Part shown: positions 16,976 to 28,599 of the stretch, one piece after another | Layout of the letters: the number at the start of each line of letters is the position of its first letter | Numbering within the stretch: position 1 is the first letter of the stretch | Origin: Arthrobacter sp. zg-Y1110 | GTDB lineage: Bacteria; Actinomycetota; Actinomycetes; Actinomycetales; Micrococcaceae | NCBI RefSeq assembly: GCF_025244865.1 | Contig: NZ_CP104272.1 | Coordinates: 2,666,001-2,730,000 of the forward strand | Reading direction: 5' to 3' | Length of the DNA stretch: 64,000 nt | Notes under the pieces: generated by a model | What the model was told of the DNA's origin: nothing | Seen by the model: only the letters and a program-made list of their open reading frames with translations | Database searches by the model: none | Translations under genes and position numbers: made by a program

Positions 16976-18115
16976 TTACAGGCTGTACTGGTAGGGCGAC
17001 ACCAGCACTTCGATGCGCTGGAACGCTTTCAGGTCCGAGTAGCCGGTGGTGGCCATTGCCCGGCGCAGCGCACCCATGAGGTTGGAGGTGCCGTTGGTGT
17101 GGTGGGACGGCCCCCAAAGGACCTCTTTCAACGGTCCGACGGTGTCCAGCCGGACCCTGTCGCCGCGCGGCAGCTCGCTGTGGTGTGCTTCCTGCCCCCA
17201 GTGCCAGCCCTGGCCCGGTGCCTCTTCGGCTCGGGCCAGCGCGGAACCGAGCATCACGGCGTCGGCGCCCATAGCGAAGGCCTTGATGATGTCGCCGCTG
17301 GTGCCCATGCCGCCGTCGGCGATCACGTGCACGTACCGTCCGCCGGACTCGTCCATGTAGTCCCGGCGGGCCTCGGCGATGTCGGAGATGGCCGTGGCCA
17401 TGGGCGCGTGGATGCCCAGCGCACGCCGGGTGGTAGTGGTCGCGCCGCCGCCGAACCCGACGAGGACGCCGGCCGCGCCGGTCCGCATCAGGTGCAGGGC
17501 CGGGGTGTAGCCGGCGGCTCCGCCGACGATCACCGGAACATCAAGTTCGTAGATGAACTGCTTCAGGTTCAGTGGTTCCACGGTCTTGGACACGTGCTCG
17601 GCCGAAACGGTGGTGCCGCGGATAACGAAGACATCGACGCCGGCGGCGAGGACGGTCTTGTAGAACTCCTGGGTGCGCTGCGGGGTGAGCGAGCCGGCAA
17701 CGGTCACGCCGGCGTCGCGCATTTCGGCCAGGCGGGAGCTGATCAGGTCGGCCTGGATCGGTGCGTTGTAGATTTCCTGCAGGCGGCGGGTGGCGGCGGG
17801 GTTGAAGTTGTCGCTGCTGAGGGCGGCGATTTCGTCCAGCAGAGGTTCCGGATTCTCGTACCGGGTCCACAGGCCCTCGAGGTTCAGCACGCCGAGTCCG
17901 CCGAGCCTGCCGAGGGCAATGGCTGAAGCCGGAGACATCACCGAGTCCATCGGGGCGCCGATGACCGGCATCTCGAACTGGTAGGCATCGATCTGCCAGT
18001 TGATCGACACATCCTGGGGGTCGCGGGTGCGCCGCGAGGGCACAATCGCCACGTCATCCAGGGAGTAGGCTCTGCGCCCATGCTTGCCACGGCCAATTTC
18101 TATCTCGTTACTCAC
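16976..18115 (-). CDS. guaB3: GuaB3 family IMP dehydrogenase-related protein
   Basis: 379 residues from a GTG at 18115, which starts the conserved SNEIEIGRGKHGRRAYSLDDVAIVPSRRTRD. This (beta/alpha)8-barrel paralogue lacks the CBS pair, as GuaB3 proteins do. VIADGGMGTSGDIIKAFAMGADAVMLGS is the phosphate-binding segment shared with IMPDH. The canonical IMPDH loop GSICTTR is replaced by LVGFGGGATTTTRRALG, so the catalytic Cys is absent at that place. GuaB3 has been reported to act as a GMP reductase in cyanobacteria; its role in actinobacteria is less certain. It lies 140 bases after guaB, beyond a terminator. Confidence 0.9.
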   Translation of the reverse strand: MSNEIEIGRGKHGRRAYSLDDVAIVPSRRTRDPQDVSINWQIDAYQFEMPVIGAPMDSVMSPASAIALGRLGGLGVLNLEGLWTRYENPEPLLDEIAALSSDNFNPAATRRLQEIYNAPIQADLISSRLAEMRDAGVTVAGSLTPQRTQEFYKTVLAAGVDVFVIRGTTVSAEHVSKTVEPLNLKQFIYELDVPVIVGGAAGYTPALHLMRTGAAGVLVGFGGGATTTTRRALGIHAPMATAISDIAEARRDYMDESGGRYVHVIADGGMGTSGDIIKAFAMGADAVMLGSALARAEEAPGQGWHWGQEAHHSELPRGDRVRLDTVGPLKEVLWGPSHHTNGTSNLMGALRRAMATTGYSDLKAFQRIEVLVSPYQYSL

Positions 18116-18202
18116 GTTCCCTAGGTTATCCCAGTGCGCGGCGTCGGCCCGAAAGCTCCCGGGTATCGGGCCGTTGTAAGTACGGACCGGGCCCTTAAAC
18201 CC

Positions 18203-18241
18203 CAAGGGCAGCCCCTGCGCAGTACGCAGGGGCTGCCCTTG
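18203..18241 (-). terminator. Terminator after guaB
   Basis: CAAGGGCAGCCCCTGCG (18203-18219) and its exact complement (18225-18241) form a 17-bp stem with a 5-base loop. It starts 14 bases past the guaB stop; on the minus strand it is followed by GGGTTTAAG, a weak T-run. Confidence 0.8.
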
Positions 18242-18255
18242 GCAGGTAAGACGGG

Positions 18256-19827
<1,572 letters not shown>

Positions 19828-19911
19828 CTATCGTAAAGCGAAAGCGGGCCCGCCCCTATTCCTCCCCGAAGGTATCTGCCGCCTGTGAGGGATGCCACGG
19901 CAGAAAGCAAA

Positions 19912-19937
19912 GGCCCCGCCCCGGAAACGGGTTCCGG
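19912..19937 (-). terminator. Terminator after groEL
   Basis: GGCCCCGCC-CCGGAA pairs with TTCCGGaGGCGGGGCC around a short loop, with one bulged base. On the minus strand the stem is followed by TTTGCTTTC. It lies about 50 bases past the groEL stop. Confidence 0.7.
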
Positions 19938-19986
19938 AGGCGGGGCCGAGGCCGATTTCCGCACGTGAGGCGCGGATCAGGGCTGA

Positions 19987-21976
<1,990 letters not shown>

Positions 21977-22070
21977 TCGGGCTCTCCTTTGCGTAGTTTC
22001 TAACGGAATGGGGCCGTTGGTCTGGCGCTGGCCGTCGTCGCGGTGCCGGTTCGCGCTTTCCCTTCGGGAG

Positions 22071-22097
22071 TTAGCACCCTCACGTTCGGAGTGCTAA
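22071..22097 (-). promoter_or_regulatory. CIRCE element 1 (HrcA operator) of groES
   Basis: TTAGCACCC (22071-22079), 9-base spacer, GAGTGCTAA (22089-22097) matches the CIRCE consensus with one mismatch. It lies just downstream of the -10 hexamer on the minus strand, covering the transcription start. Confidence 0.92.
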
Positions 22098-22102
22098 CTC
22101 AG

Positions 22103-22131
22103 ACTTTATGCAACGGTTAGCACTCGGTCAA
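22103..22131 (-). promoter_or_regulatory. groES promoter between and within the CIRCE elements
   Basis: On the minus strand TTGACC (22131-22126) and TAAAGT (22108-22103) are separated by 17 bases. The -35 falls in the spacer of CIRCE element 2 and the -10 lies just before element 1, so HrcA would occlude both. Confidence 0.75.
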
Positions 22132-22143
22132 GGTGAGTGCCAG
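22117..22143 (-). promoter_or_regulatory. CIRCE element 2 of groES
   Basis: TTAGCACTC (22117-22125), 9-base spacer, GAGTGCCAG (22135-22143); two mismatches in the right arm. Its two half-sites are identical to those of the element upstream of the fmdB gene at 6024-6050. Confidence 0.85.
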
Positions 22144-22208
22144 CGTGCGCCGCCTGCCCGCCCCTCTCCCCCGTACTGGCGGGCAGGTAAATGAAGAACG
22201 GGATTTGC

Positions 22209-22224
22209 TTAGGTTCTCCTAACC
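22209..22224 (+). promoter_or_regulatory. DtxR/IdeR-type iron box
   Basis: The site TTAGGTTCTCCTAACC matches the DtxR/IdeR consensus (TTAGGTTAGCCTAACCTAA) at 14 of 19 positions; the core arms are TTAGG and CCTAA. It overlaps a candidate promoter: TTGCTT at 22205-22210 and GATAGT at 22227-22232 with a 16-base spacer. It lies 86 bases before the siderophore-binding protein gene. Confidence 0.8.
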
Positions 22225-22309
22225 GGGATAGTTTTCATCTGCGCACCATTAGAAAACATTTCTGTGACCTAATCCCCGGATTGGCACATCGACTCTCACC
22301 GGAGCCCCC

Positions 22310-23251
22310 ATGATCACCAAGTCCCGCCTGCTGGCCGGAACCGCCCTTGTGTCCCTCCTCGCGCTCAGCGCCTGCTCCACTGAAGCAGCAGAGGCGGACG
22401 TCGAGTCCGCACAGGCCTCAACCGTGACGGTCGAGCACGCCCAGGGAAGCACCGAAGTTCCGGTGAACCCGGAGACCGTGTACACCTTCGACCTCGGCGC
22501 CCTCGACACCATGGATGCCCTCGACATTGACGTCGACGGCGTGCCTGCCGCCAACTTCCCTCAGAGCCTCTCCCAGTACGGCGCCGAAGAGATCACCAAG
22601 ATCGGCAGCATGAAGGAGCCCGACTTCGAAGCGATCAACGCCGGCGCTCCGGACCTGATCATCATTTCCGGCCGGGTTGCCGATTCTTACGAAGAATTAA
22701 GCAAGATTGCCCCCACCATCGACCTCAGCGTCGATAACGCCGATTCCTGGAACTCCTTCAAGGAAAACACCCAGACCCTCGGCACGATCTTCGAAAAGGA
22801 AGACCTGGTTGAAGAGAAGCTGGGCGCCCTTGAAGGCAAGGTCGAAGACACCAAGGAACTGGCCGCCGACGCCGGCAACGGCCTGATCGTTATGACCAGC
22901 GGCGGGGAAATGACCGCCTACGGCGCAGGCTCGCGGTTCGGCATCATCCACGACGTCCTGGGCCTGGAACCGGCCGCCGAAGTCAAGGGCGAAGGTAAGC
23001 ACGGCGAATCCGTTTCCTTCAACTACATTGCGGATACCAATCCGGACCACCTGTTCGTCATTGACCGCGACGTAGCCGTCGGCACCTCCGGCGAAGCCGC
23101 CTCCGCCGTGCTCGACAACGATCTGGTCAAGAGCACCAAGGCTGCCCAGAACGGAAACATCACCATGCTGGACTCCGCCAGCTGGTACCTGGTCGGATAC
23201 GGCCTGAACAACGTGGACACCATGGTTAACACCGTCCACGACGCTCTCTAG
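22310..23251 (+). CDS. Iron-siderophore ABC transporter, substrate-binding lipoprotein
   Basis: 313 residues. The signal peptide ends in the lipobox LSAC with the lipidated Cys at 22. The mature part is a type III periplasmic-binding-protein fold of the FatB/FepB kind, with NPETVYTFDLGALDTMDALDI near the start and IVMTSGGEMTAYGAGSRFGIIHDVLGL in the second lobe. It should sit on the outer face of the membrane and deliver ferric siderophore to the two permeases encoded next. The FatB-like pattern hints at a catechol-type ligand, but this is not certain. The iron box upstream suggests iron repression. Confidence 0.93.
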   Translation: MITKSRLLAGTALVSLLALSACSTEAAEADVESAQASTVTVEHAQGSTEVPVNPETVYTFDLGALDTMDALDIDVDGVPAANFPQSLSQYGAEEITKIGSMKEPDFEAINAGAPDLIIISGRVADSYEELSKIAPTIDLSVDNADSWNSFKENTQTLGTIFEKEDLVEEKLGALEGKVEDTKELAADAGNGLIVMTSGGEMTAYGAGSRFGIIHDVLGLEPAAEVKGEGKHGESVSFNYIADTNPDHLFVIDRDVAVGTSGEAASAVLDNDLVKSTKAAQNGNITMLDSASWYLVGYGLNNVDTMVNTVHDAL

Positions 23252-23266
23252 CCGCCCCTCTGCGCT

Positions 23267-23299
23267 CCGTGGCCCGGCACCGTCAGTGCCGGGCCACGG
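23267..23299 (+). other. Strong hairpin between binding-protein and permease genes
   Basis: CCGTGGCCCGGCAC (23267-23280) and its exact complement (23286-23299) form a 14-bp stem with a 5-base loop. No T-run follows, so it is more likely an mRNA-stabilising or attenuating hairpin than a full terminator. The last two G of the right arm begin the GGAGGA that would be the permease ribosome binding site. Confidence 0.7.
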
Positions 23300-23318
23300 A
23301 GGAACTGGATACCGAAAC

Positions 23319-24359
23319 ATGACTGCCCCCGCCGTGCCGGCAAAGAAACCGGCCCCCGCGTCCGCCGCCGCTCCCCCGGAACGGCGGCGCTTTGTGCGTT
23401 CAACCGCCGCACTGGTCCTAGGGGTCTGCGTTGTGGTGCTGCTGGCGGCCGTCAGCCTTTTCGTCGGCGTCGGTGACCTTTCGCTCGCCTCGCTGCTGTC
23501 CGGGGATCCCACCACGCACATGCTGTTCTGGGTCAGCCAGCTCCCCCGCACGCTGAGTATTGTCCTGGCGGGCATGGCCCTGAGCGTGGCCGGGCTGATC
23601 ATGCAGCTGATGGCCCGGAACAAGTTCGTGGAACCCTCCACCGTCGGCACGGTGGAGTCGGCCCAGCTGGGGATCCTGGCGGTGACCGTGCTGCTGCCGG
23701 GCGCCTCCATGTTCCTGAAGATGTCCACGGCTTCGGTCTTCGCCGCTGCAGGAACCGCACTCTTCCTGCTCATCCTGCGCCGGATCCCGCTGCGCAACAC
23801 CCTGATCGTTCCCCTGGTGGGCATCATGCTCGGCGGCGTGATTTCCGCCGTCACCACTTTCTTCGCCTACCGCACCGACCTCCTCCAGACGCTGAACAGC
23901 TGGATGATCGGCGACTTCTCCGGCGTCCTGCGCGGCCGCTACGAACTGCTCTGGATTGTCGGCGCCCTGACCCTGATCGGCTACCTGGCCGCGGACCGTT
24001 TCACGGTTGCCGGCATGGGGCAGGACTTCACCACCAACCTCGGCCTGAACTACAACCGGGTCATGGCGCTCGGACTGGTGATCGTCTCGCTCATCAGCGC
24101 CGTGGTGGTAGTCAGCGTCGGCTCCATCCCGTTCCTGGGCCTGATCGTGCCCAACCTGGTGTCCCTGCTGATCGGTGACAACGTCCGCCGCGCGGTGCCC
24201 TGGGTCGCCGTCTTCGGAGCGGGCTTCGTCCTGCTCTGCGACATCATCGGACGCACCATCCGCTACCCGTATGAAATCCCGGTGGGTGTAGTGGTTTCCG
24301 CCGTAGGCAGCGTCATCTTCCTGTACCTCCTCCTACGCAAGCGCGGTTCCCATGCCTGA
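23319..24359 (+). CDS. Iron-siderophore ABC transporter permease 1 (FecCD family)
   Basis: 346 residues from ATG 23319 (MTAPAVPAKKP); an in-frame GTG at 23286 lies inside the hairpin and is less likely. GGAGGA stands about 15 bases upstream. It has many hydrophobic helices and the FecCD signatures LPRTLSIVLAGMALSVAGLIMQLMARN near the start and GSIPFLGLIVPNLV before the coupling helix. In the membrane it pairs with the next permease. Its end overlaps the next gene by 8 bases, indicating coupled translation. Confidence 0.93.
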   Translation: MTAPAVPAKKPAPASAAAPPERRRFVRSTAALVLGVCVVVLLAAVSLFVGVGDLSLASLLSGDPTTHMLFWVSQLPRTLSIVLAGMALSVAGLIMQLMARNKFVEPSTVGTVESAQLGILAVTVLLPGASMFLKMSTASVFAAAGTALFLLILRRIPLRNTLIVPLVGIMLGGVISAVTTFFAYRTDLLQTLNSWMIGDFSGVLRGRYELLWIVGALTLIGYLAADRFTVAGMGQDFTTNLGLNYNRVMALGLVIVSLISAVVVVSVGSIPFLGLIVPNLVSLLIGDNVRRAVPWVAVFGAGFVLLCDIIGRTIRYPYEIPVGVVVSAVGSVIFLYLLLRKRGSHA

Positions 24360-25368
24360 TCCATCCACCAGCGCACTGCCCGCAGCACTTACCGAGCACC
24401 GCCGGCGTCCCGTCCGGACCGTTCCAGCCCGCTTCTGGATCATCACCCTGGGCCTGGTCGCGGCGGCACTGGTTGCGGTGTTCATGACCATTGAGCTGCG
24501 CGGAAACCTGGGTTACGCACTGCCGCGCCGGGCGATCAAGGTGGGCTCCATGATCCTGGTGGCCTACGCCGTCGGGGTTTCCACCGTCCTGTTCCAGACC
24601 GTCACCGCCAACCGGATCCTCACGCCGTCGATCATGGGCTTCGATGCCCTCTACGTGCTGATCCAGACGGTCCTGGTGTTTGCCTTGGGCGGCGGCGCCC
24701 TGCTGTCCCTGGGCGCGCCGATCCGCTTCAGCCTCGAGGTGCTGCTGATGGTCGGGTTCTCGTTCCTGCTGTACCGGTGGCTGTTCACCGGCGGCGGGAA
24801 ATCCCTGCACTTGATGCTGCTGGTCGGAATTGTCTTCGGCACGATGTTCCGCGGCTTCTCCTCGCTGCTGCAGCGGCTGATCGACCCGAGCGAATTCATC
24901 ATCCTGCAGGACCTGTTCTTTGCCAGCTTCAACAATGTCGACGCCGCCCTGCTGGGCTACTCCGCGGCCGCCGTCGCGCTTGTCAGTGCCGTCGCCTGGC
25001 GGATGCGCCACTCCTTCGATGTCCTGGCCCTGGGCCGCGAGACCGCGGTGAACCTGGGAGTGGACCACAAGCGGGCGGTCACCGCCACGCTGATCATCTG
25101 CTCGGTGCTCGTCGCGGTGTCCACGGCCCTGGTCGGTCCGGTGACCTTCTTCGGGCTCCTCATTGCGTCCCTGGCCTACCAGCTCTGCGCGAAGTTCCGG
25201 CATGCTTCGGTGCTGCCGATTGCCGTTCTGCTGGGAATCATCGCCCTGGTGGGCGGCCAGCTGGTGCTGGAGCGGATCTTCGACTTCGACACCGCGCTGA
25301 GCATCGTCATCGAGTTCGTGGGCGGCATCGTGTTCCTCATCCTGCTCCTGAGGGGAAACGTGAAATGA
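24352..25368 (+). CDS. Iron-siderophore ABC transporter permease 2 (FecCD family)
   Basis: 338 residues. It has the same family features as its partner: ITLGLVAAALVAVFMTIELRGNLGYALPRRAIKVG, then LVGPVTFFGLLIASLAYQL in the coupling region. It forms the heterodimeric membrane channel with permease 1. Start is ATG 24352, inside the upstream gene. The ATPase gene follows after 37 bases. Confidence 0.93.
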   Translation: MPDPSTSALPAALTEHRRRPVRTVPARFWIITLGLVAAALVAVFMTIELRGNLGYALPRRAIKVGSMILVAYAVGVSTVLFQTVTANRILTPSIMGFDALYVLIQTVLVFALGGGALLSLGAPIRFSLEVLLMVGFSFLLYRWLFTGGGKSLHLMLLVGIVFGTMFRGFSSLLQRLIDPSEFIILQDLFFASFNNVDAALLGYSAAAVALVSAVAWRMRHSFDVLALGRETAVNLGVDHKRAVTATLIICSVLVAVSTALVGPVTFFGLLIASLAYQLCAKFRHASVLPIAVLLGIIALVGGQLVLERIFDFDTALSIVIEFVGGIVFLILLLRGNVK

Positions 25369-25405
25369 CCCTCCTCCCCCTGCACCGCCTGAAAGGCCCC
25401 CGTTC

Positions 25406-26164
25406 ATGATCACCGTCAACGGCGTCACCAAGCGCTACTCCTCCGCCGTCGTCGTGGACGGGGTGAGCTGCGAGATCAAGGAAGGCGGCATCACCTCGAT
25501 CATCGGGCCCAACGGTGCGGGCAAATCCACGCTGCTCTCCATGATCAGCCGCCTGCTGCCCATGGATTCCGGCACGGTTGCCGTGGACGGGCTCGACGTC
25601 GTTTCCACCCCCGGCCGGGACCTCGCCCGGAAAATGGCGATCCTGCGCCAGGACAACCAGCTCACCGTCCGCCTGACCGTTCGGGACCTGGTGGGGTTCG
25701 GCCGCTACCCGCACAACGGCGGCCGGCCGGGACCCGAAGACAAGGCCCACATCGAGCAGGCAATGGCGTACCTGGACCTGACGGCGTTGGCGGACCGGTT
25801 TGTGGACGAGCTCTCCGGCGGACAGCGCCAGCGGGCGTTCATTGCCATGGTGCTGGCGCAGGATACGGACTATCTGCTCCTGGACGAGCCGCTGAACAAC
25901 CTGGACATGAAGCACTCCGTGGAAATGATGCGGCTGCTGCGCCGGCTCACGGACGACTTCGGGAAGACCGTGGTGCTGGTCATCCACGACATCAACTTCG
26001 CCTCCTGCTACTCCGACGACATCATTGCCATGTGCGACGGCCGGCTGATCCACCAGGGGCCGCCGTCGGCCATCATGCGGCCGGACGTGTTGAAGGATAT
26101 CTACGAGATCGATATCCGGATCGAGGAGATCGACGGAAACCGGATCGGCGTCTATTTCGCCTAG
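25406..26164 (+). CDS. Iron-siderophore ABC transporter ATP-binding protein
   Basis: 252 residues. Walker A is GPNGAGKST (about 35-43), the Q-loop region follows in LRQDNQ, the signature is LSGGQRQRAFIAMVLAQ, and Walker B is DYLLLDEPLNNLDMKH. The switch His is in VLVIHDINFA. It is a FepC/FhuC-type ATPase that drives the two permeases. It is the last gene of the iron operon; no clear terminator follows. The 202 bases to the next gene contain nothing I recognise. Confidence 0.95.
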   Translation: MITVNGVTKRYSSAVVVDGVSCEIKEGGITSIIGPNGAGKSTLLSMISRLLPMDSGTVAVDGLDVVSTPGRDLARKMAILRQDNQLTVRLTVRDLVGFGRYPHNGGRPGPEDKAHIEQAMAYLDLTALADRFVDELSGGQRQRAFIAMVLAQDTDYLLLDEPLNNLDMKHSVEMMRLLRRLTDDFGKTVVLVIHDINFASCYSDDIIAMCDGRLIHQGPPSAIMRPDVLKDIYEIDIRIEEIDGNRIGVYFA

Positions 26165-26366
26165 CTCCCGTGTGCCCAGCGGATTGTTGCCGCCGTCGAA
26201 GAAGTCTGTGGCGAACCGGTCTTCCCCCGGCATCGGAATACCCCCGCCCGCGGCCAAGTTGACCACCCCGGGCAGGCAGTATCCGCCCGGCGCATTGCGC
26301 CAAGGGGAAAGGCACTCCTAGGTTGGAATCCGCCGCACTTTTCCGCCCCTTCCCGGAAGGTCTGCC

Positions 26367-26660
26367 ATGGAGCCCAAGCTGCGCGTTGCCATCCGGCTCG
26401 ACGTCGACCTGCGCCAGGCGCGGCTGGTGGTGCGCGGGAAGATCACGGAAGGCAACTGCAGGGTGCTGTACGTGCTCGCCCGCCGCACCAACGCTGCCCT
26501 GCCGGGCCTGAAAGTGCTCCTGGACCTCAGGAAGGCCAGCATCACTGAAGACGCAATGGCGGGATTGACCCGCAGTGCGGAAACCGGCGAACTGCCGGTT
26601 CTTACCGGAAGCTTTTCCTCGGACCCCCTGGCGCCCCGGCAGCTGAGTATCCTGGCGTAG
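26367..26660 (+). CDS. Small STAS-like protein
   Basis: 97 residues, weakly recognised. A beta-strand-rich start (RVAIRLDVDLRQARLVVRGKIT) is followed by a Val/Leu helix and then GLKVLLDLRKASITEDAMAGL. This mimics the STAS/anti-anti-sigma pattern 'vvlDls.v..iDs.gl', but the phosphorylatable Ser/Thr is not clear. GGAAGG lies about 9 bases before the ATG. No sigma or anti-sigma gene is adjacent. It ends 10 bases before the convergent WXG-cluster gene. Confidence 0.55.
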   Translation: MEPKLRVAIRLDVDLRQARLVVRGKITEGNCRVLYVLARRTNAALPGLKVLLDLRKASITEDAMAGLTRSAETGELPVLTGSFSSDPLAPRQLSILA

Positions 26661-26670
26661 CGCCAGCAGG

Positions 26671-28083
26671 TCAGTGTGCCGGTGTCTGCGCCCCTGTTCC
26701 TGATTCCCGGGCGTCGGGCGCAGGAAGCCGGGCATGCAGCCAGGCGGAGGGAACATCGGTACCGAGATCGAGCTGGGACCCGGTGGCAGCAGTGTGGACC
26801 GTCCGGACAATCGCATCCCATACGAGGGACGAGGGCTGCGCGTCCAATCTCAGGCCGCCGTCAACGGGGATCACGGAGTAGTGGCCGGCTTCGGCGGCAT
26901 GCAGCCAGCGGAACCCCGCGTAGGCCTCAACATGTGTGATGGACCAGCTGGTCCAGGACGCGTTCCACAGCCGTTCCACGGCTTCGTCCGATCCATGGGG
27001 CAGCGGCACCGATTCCGAGGCCACCCGGGCATCGAACCGGGTTTCATCAATCACGAGCGGGGCGTGCCGGAGCGGCCATGCAGGGGCGACCCCGGCCCAG
27101 GCAGCCAGGGCCAGTGGAAGATGCGCGTCCCGCATCAGCCGGATCTCGCGGCCGGTTGCTTGGCCGGTAGCGTAGAAGGAGGGATCGGCGAGCAGCAGGG
27201 CACGCCCGGATCCCATCCATACTTCGGCGTTCCGCACCTCGCCGCCGCGCCGAGCGGTAAGCGTCAGGCGGGCTTCCGGGTCGACATACGGCGTGAGGTA
27301 TTCCTTCCCCTTCGCCGTGGCCTGGCCGGATTCCGTCAGCAGCTCCGCGCGGAGTAGTTCCCGCACGGCTTCCTGCTGCCCCGCAAGGTCAAAACGCCCC
27401 AGCTTTCCCCGGTGCCCCAGCGTCTGGAACAGTTCGACGGCGGCGTCCGGCATCACCTTCCCGGCGGGGACATACGGCTGCTCGGCCGAAATCCGGCTGA
27501 GGTCTTCGACCACCGTCCTGCGCTGTTCCGAAGCGAAAAAGTCGGGCATGGGGTCGGACCGGGTGATCAGGTCGAACCCCGACCAGTCCAGGACATGTGT
27601 TGCGCCGTGGTCCTTGAATTCCAACTGGTCCACGAGGTACTCAAAGAGTGCCTTCTGCCCAACGTGGTCCTCCAGGGCGTAGCTTGCCGTAGCTTCAAGA
27701 ACCCCGGCCCCGATGACCCAAACCCAACGGTCCACACAGACGGTGTGCCCGTCTGCCTCATACACAAAGCGGTGCCGCCGCCCGGGCAGTGCCTGGCCCG
27801 ACCCGCGGTCAAACACCTTGGGCCACTCGTCAACGGAGAGGACGTGGATCGGGGCAAGAGTCGCCATGGTCTCGGCCAGCCCCGCCGTGGACAGTCGCAG
27901 CAGCGACGCTCCCCCGTTGCTGCCGGCCCTGATGACCAGGTTCGGTCGGAAATGCCCGGCCGGAACGGGCGGGTGCGCAAGGATCCACATGCTGCCGGTA
28001 CCGGGCTGCTGTTCCCAGCCCGGCGGAAGGACGGCACTGACACCGCGGAAACTGACTCTCGGGAAACCGGAAAACGGGTCCAT
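26671..28083 (-). CDS. Hypothetical protein, last gene of the WXG-like cluster
   Basis: 470 residues with two parts. Residues 1-165 (VSFRGVSAVLPPGWEQQPGT...) look like an LpqN/DcrB-type domain with a repeated 'PxGW' start. Residues 190-430 contain FDLAGQQEAVRELLRAELLTESGQATAKGKEYLTPY and a beta-rich stretch that resembles EspG-like ESX secretion-associated chaperones, though only weakly. No signal peptide or membrane helix is evident, so it is probably cytoplasmic. Its ATG overlaps the stop of the membrane-protein gene by 1 base (TGATG). A chaperone or adaptor role for the cluster's WXG-like proteins is inference. Confidence 0.7.
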   Translation of the reverse strand: MDPFSGFPRVSFRGVSAVLPPGWEQQPGTGSMWILAHPPVPAGHFRPNLVIRAGSNGGASLLRLSTAGLAETMATLAPIHVLSVDEWPKVFDRGSGQALPGRRHRFVYEADGHTVCVDRWVWVIGAGVLEATASYALEDHVGQKALFEYLVDQLEFKDHGATHVLDWSGFDLITRSDPMPDFFASEQRRTVVEDLSRISAEQPYVPAGKVMPDAAVELFQTLGHRGKLGRFDLAGQQEAVRELLRAELLTESGQATAKGKEYLTPYVDPEARLTLTARRGGEVRNAEVWMGSGRALLLADPSFYATGQATGREIRLMRDAHLPLALAAWAGVAPAWPLRHAPLVIDETRFDARVASESVPLPHGSDEAVERLWNASWTSWSITHVEAYAGFRWLHAAEAGHYSVIPVDGGLRLDAQPSSLVWDAIVRTVHTAATGSQLDLGTDVPSAWLHARLPAPDARESGTGAQTPAH

Positions 28084-28502
28084 CAGGAATTGCTCCGTCC
28101 GTTGGCTTTGGACGACATTCCGCCCCCGCCGGCACGCATGGCAGCTTCTTCCTGGCGACGGCGGCGGGCGGCTCTCTTTTCATCTCGTATCCACTGCGGC
28201 TGCAGGAACGGCGGCATCCAGAAACTGCCCAGCACCCCCAATATTCCAGCGATAAACATCAGAAGGATCAAGAACATGGTTACCAGCGCGTTTAGGCCGC
28301 CGTCCATGGCGAACTGCGTCAGCGGCATCAGGATAAAAGCCGCACCAAGGTAGGTTGTCGCGAGCGCCGGCTCTCCGGACAGCACGATGTTGAGGCCGGT
28401 CCGGTAGTGGCGGAACCTGCCGTTGTAAACGAGCAGACCGCAAAGCATAAGAATGATGCCCAGTGGAATCAGGATCAATGCCCCGACAGTATTGGCGTTC
28501 AT
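28083..28502 (-). CDS. Small membrane protein in the WXG-like cluster
   Basis: 139 residues with about three membrane helices (near 5-26, 48-66, 73-95). A strongly basic tail, RDEKRAARRRRQEEAA, follows and should be cytoplasmic. Function unknown. It lies 97 bases after the WXG-like effector gene and is coupled to the 470-residue protein. Small membrane proteins next to secreted polymorphic proteins are often immunity factors or accessory membrane components, but nothing here proves it. Confidence 0.75.
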   Translation of the reverse strand: MNANTVGALILIPLGIILMLCGLLVYNGRFRHYRTGLNIVLSGEPALATTYLGAAFILMPLTQFAMDGGLNALVTMFLILLMFIAGILGVLGSFWMPPFLQPQWIRDEKRAARRRRQEEAAMRAGGGGMSSKANGRSNS

Positions 28503-28599
28503 TTATTCGACACACGTCCGATCTTTTAATGCGGCGGCAACGGCGGCACGCCCGTGCCGAAGTCAGCCTAATCTATCCCATGGATTCATCAGGGGCCGG

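Noticed and set aside
14959..17079. Plus-strand open frame of about 700 codons
   Set aside because: It lies opposite glpD and parts of its neighbours, and reads as a Gly/His/Val-rich shadow.
26073..26816. Minus-strand open frame of 247 codons
   Set aside because: It overlaps the ABC ATPase end and the STAS-like gene, has no recognisable domain and no good ribosome binding site.
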